Source: Paulinella micropora (Eukaryota; Cercozoa; Imbricatea; Euglyphida). From it: DNA of 64,000 bases. Shown piece by piece: positions 63,894 to 64,000 of this stretch. A program made the translations under genes and the position numbers. How positions within the stretch are numbered: position 1 is the stretch's first letter; every line of letters starts with the position of its first letter. The notes under the pieces were generated by a model. That model saw nothing but the letters and a program-made list of their open reading frames with translations, was not told the origin of the DNA and ran no database searches. The DNA lies in the NCBI GenBank assembly GCA_009731375.1, contig BJOX01000027.1:564446-628445 (forward strand), given 5' to 3'.

Positions 63894-64000
63894 TTTGTAT
63901 TTCATTGTTCTAGAGCTTAAGCTACGAAAATGCTGCGCGCATCATTTCAAAGCCGTGGTTGAACAGAAATTTCATTATTTTCCATAAGGAATCCTAAAAA

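Overview
This is nuclear DNA of a eukaryote, most likely a unicellular alga or other protist; I cannot name the species. The signs are GT-AG introns of about 47-137 bases, very dense microsatellites (3-, 4-, 5- and 6-base units), many foldback or MITE-like repeats, a tRNA-derived SINE and scaffold gaps (runs of N at 4624, 14404, 22112, 27373, 28303, 49025, 50145, 54558, 55980, 56700 and 58010). No prokaryotic layout, rRNA gene or CRISPR array was seen.

Layout: 1-11.7 kb is satellite and microsatellite DNA carrying ten copies of a ~215-bp foldback MITE. 11.7-13.5 kb is nearly featureless. 13.6-15.07 kb holds exons, on the minus strand, of a host gene with a TIR-like domain and a coiled coil. 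15.1-26.46 kb is a virus-derived element (element A): a DCL/HNH nuclease, an ExoX-C-like protein, a class-3 lipase, an intact B-family DNA polymerase, small DNA-binding proteins, an rve integrase and a broken tail-fibre-like gene ending in an S74 chaperone domain. 26.46-28 kb is a spliced host gene. 28-30.7 kb is a SINE and repeats. 31.0-46.4 kb is a second element (element B) of Polinton or Polinton-like-virus (PLV) type: a Maverick-type PolB, fibre protein, double-jelly-roll major capsid protein, penton, Ulp1/adenain-like protease, packaging ATPase and several small virion proteins. 46.7-48.5 kb is another spliced host gene coding a coiled coil. 48.6-53.6 kb is foldback repeat and unassigned sequence. 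53.7-55.2 kb is a low-complexity host gene. 55.2-64 kb is microsatellites, minisatellites and foldbacks.

A and B share gene families (AP2/zinc-finger protein, ExoX-C protein), an AT-rich start-proximal motif (AATATAC just before ATG) and an unusual intergenic palindromic module found five times (one in A, four in B). They are therefore related, although their PolBs differ and their gene sets are complementary: A has the integrase and lipase but no capsid genes, B has the capsid set but no integrase. Many genes carry frame breaks or stop codons. Some breaks lie in homopolymers and a neighbouring host gene shows similar ones, so assembly error contributes; the in-frame TAA/TGA/TAG codons in B more likely reflect decay of an endogenised virus. 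Element boundaries could not be fixed, because no convincing terminal inverted repeats or target-site duplications were found by eye.
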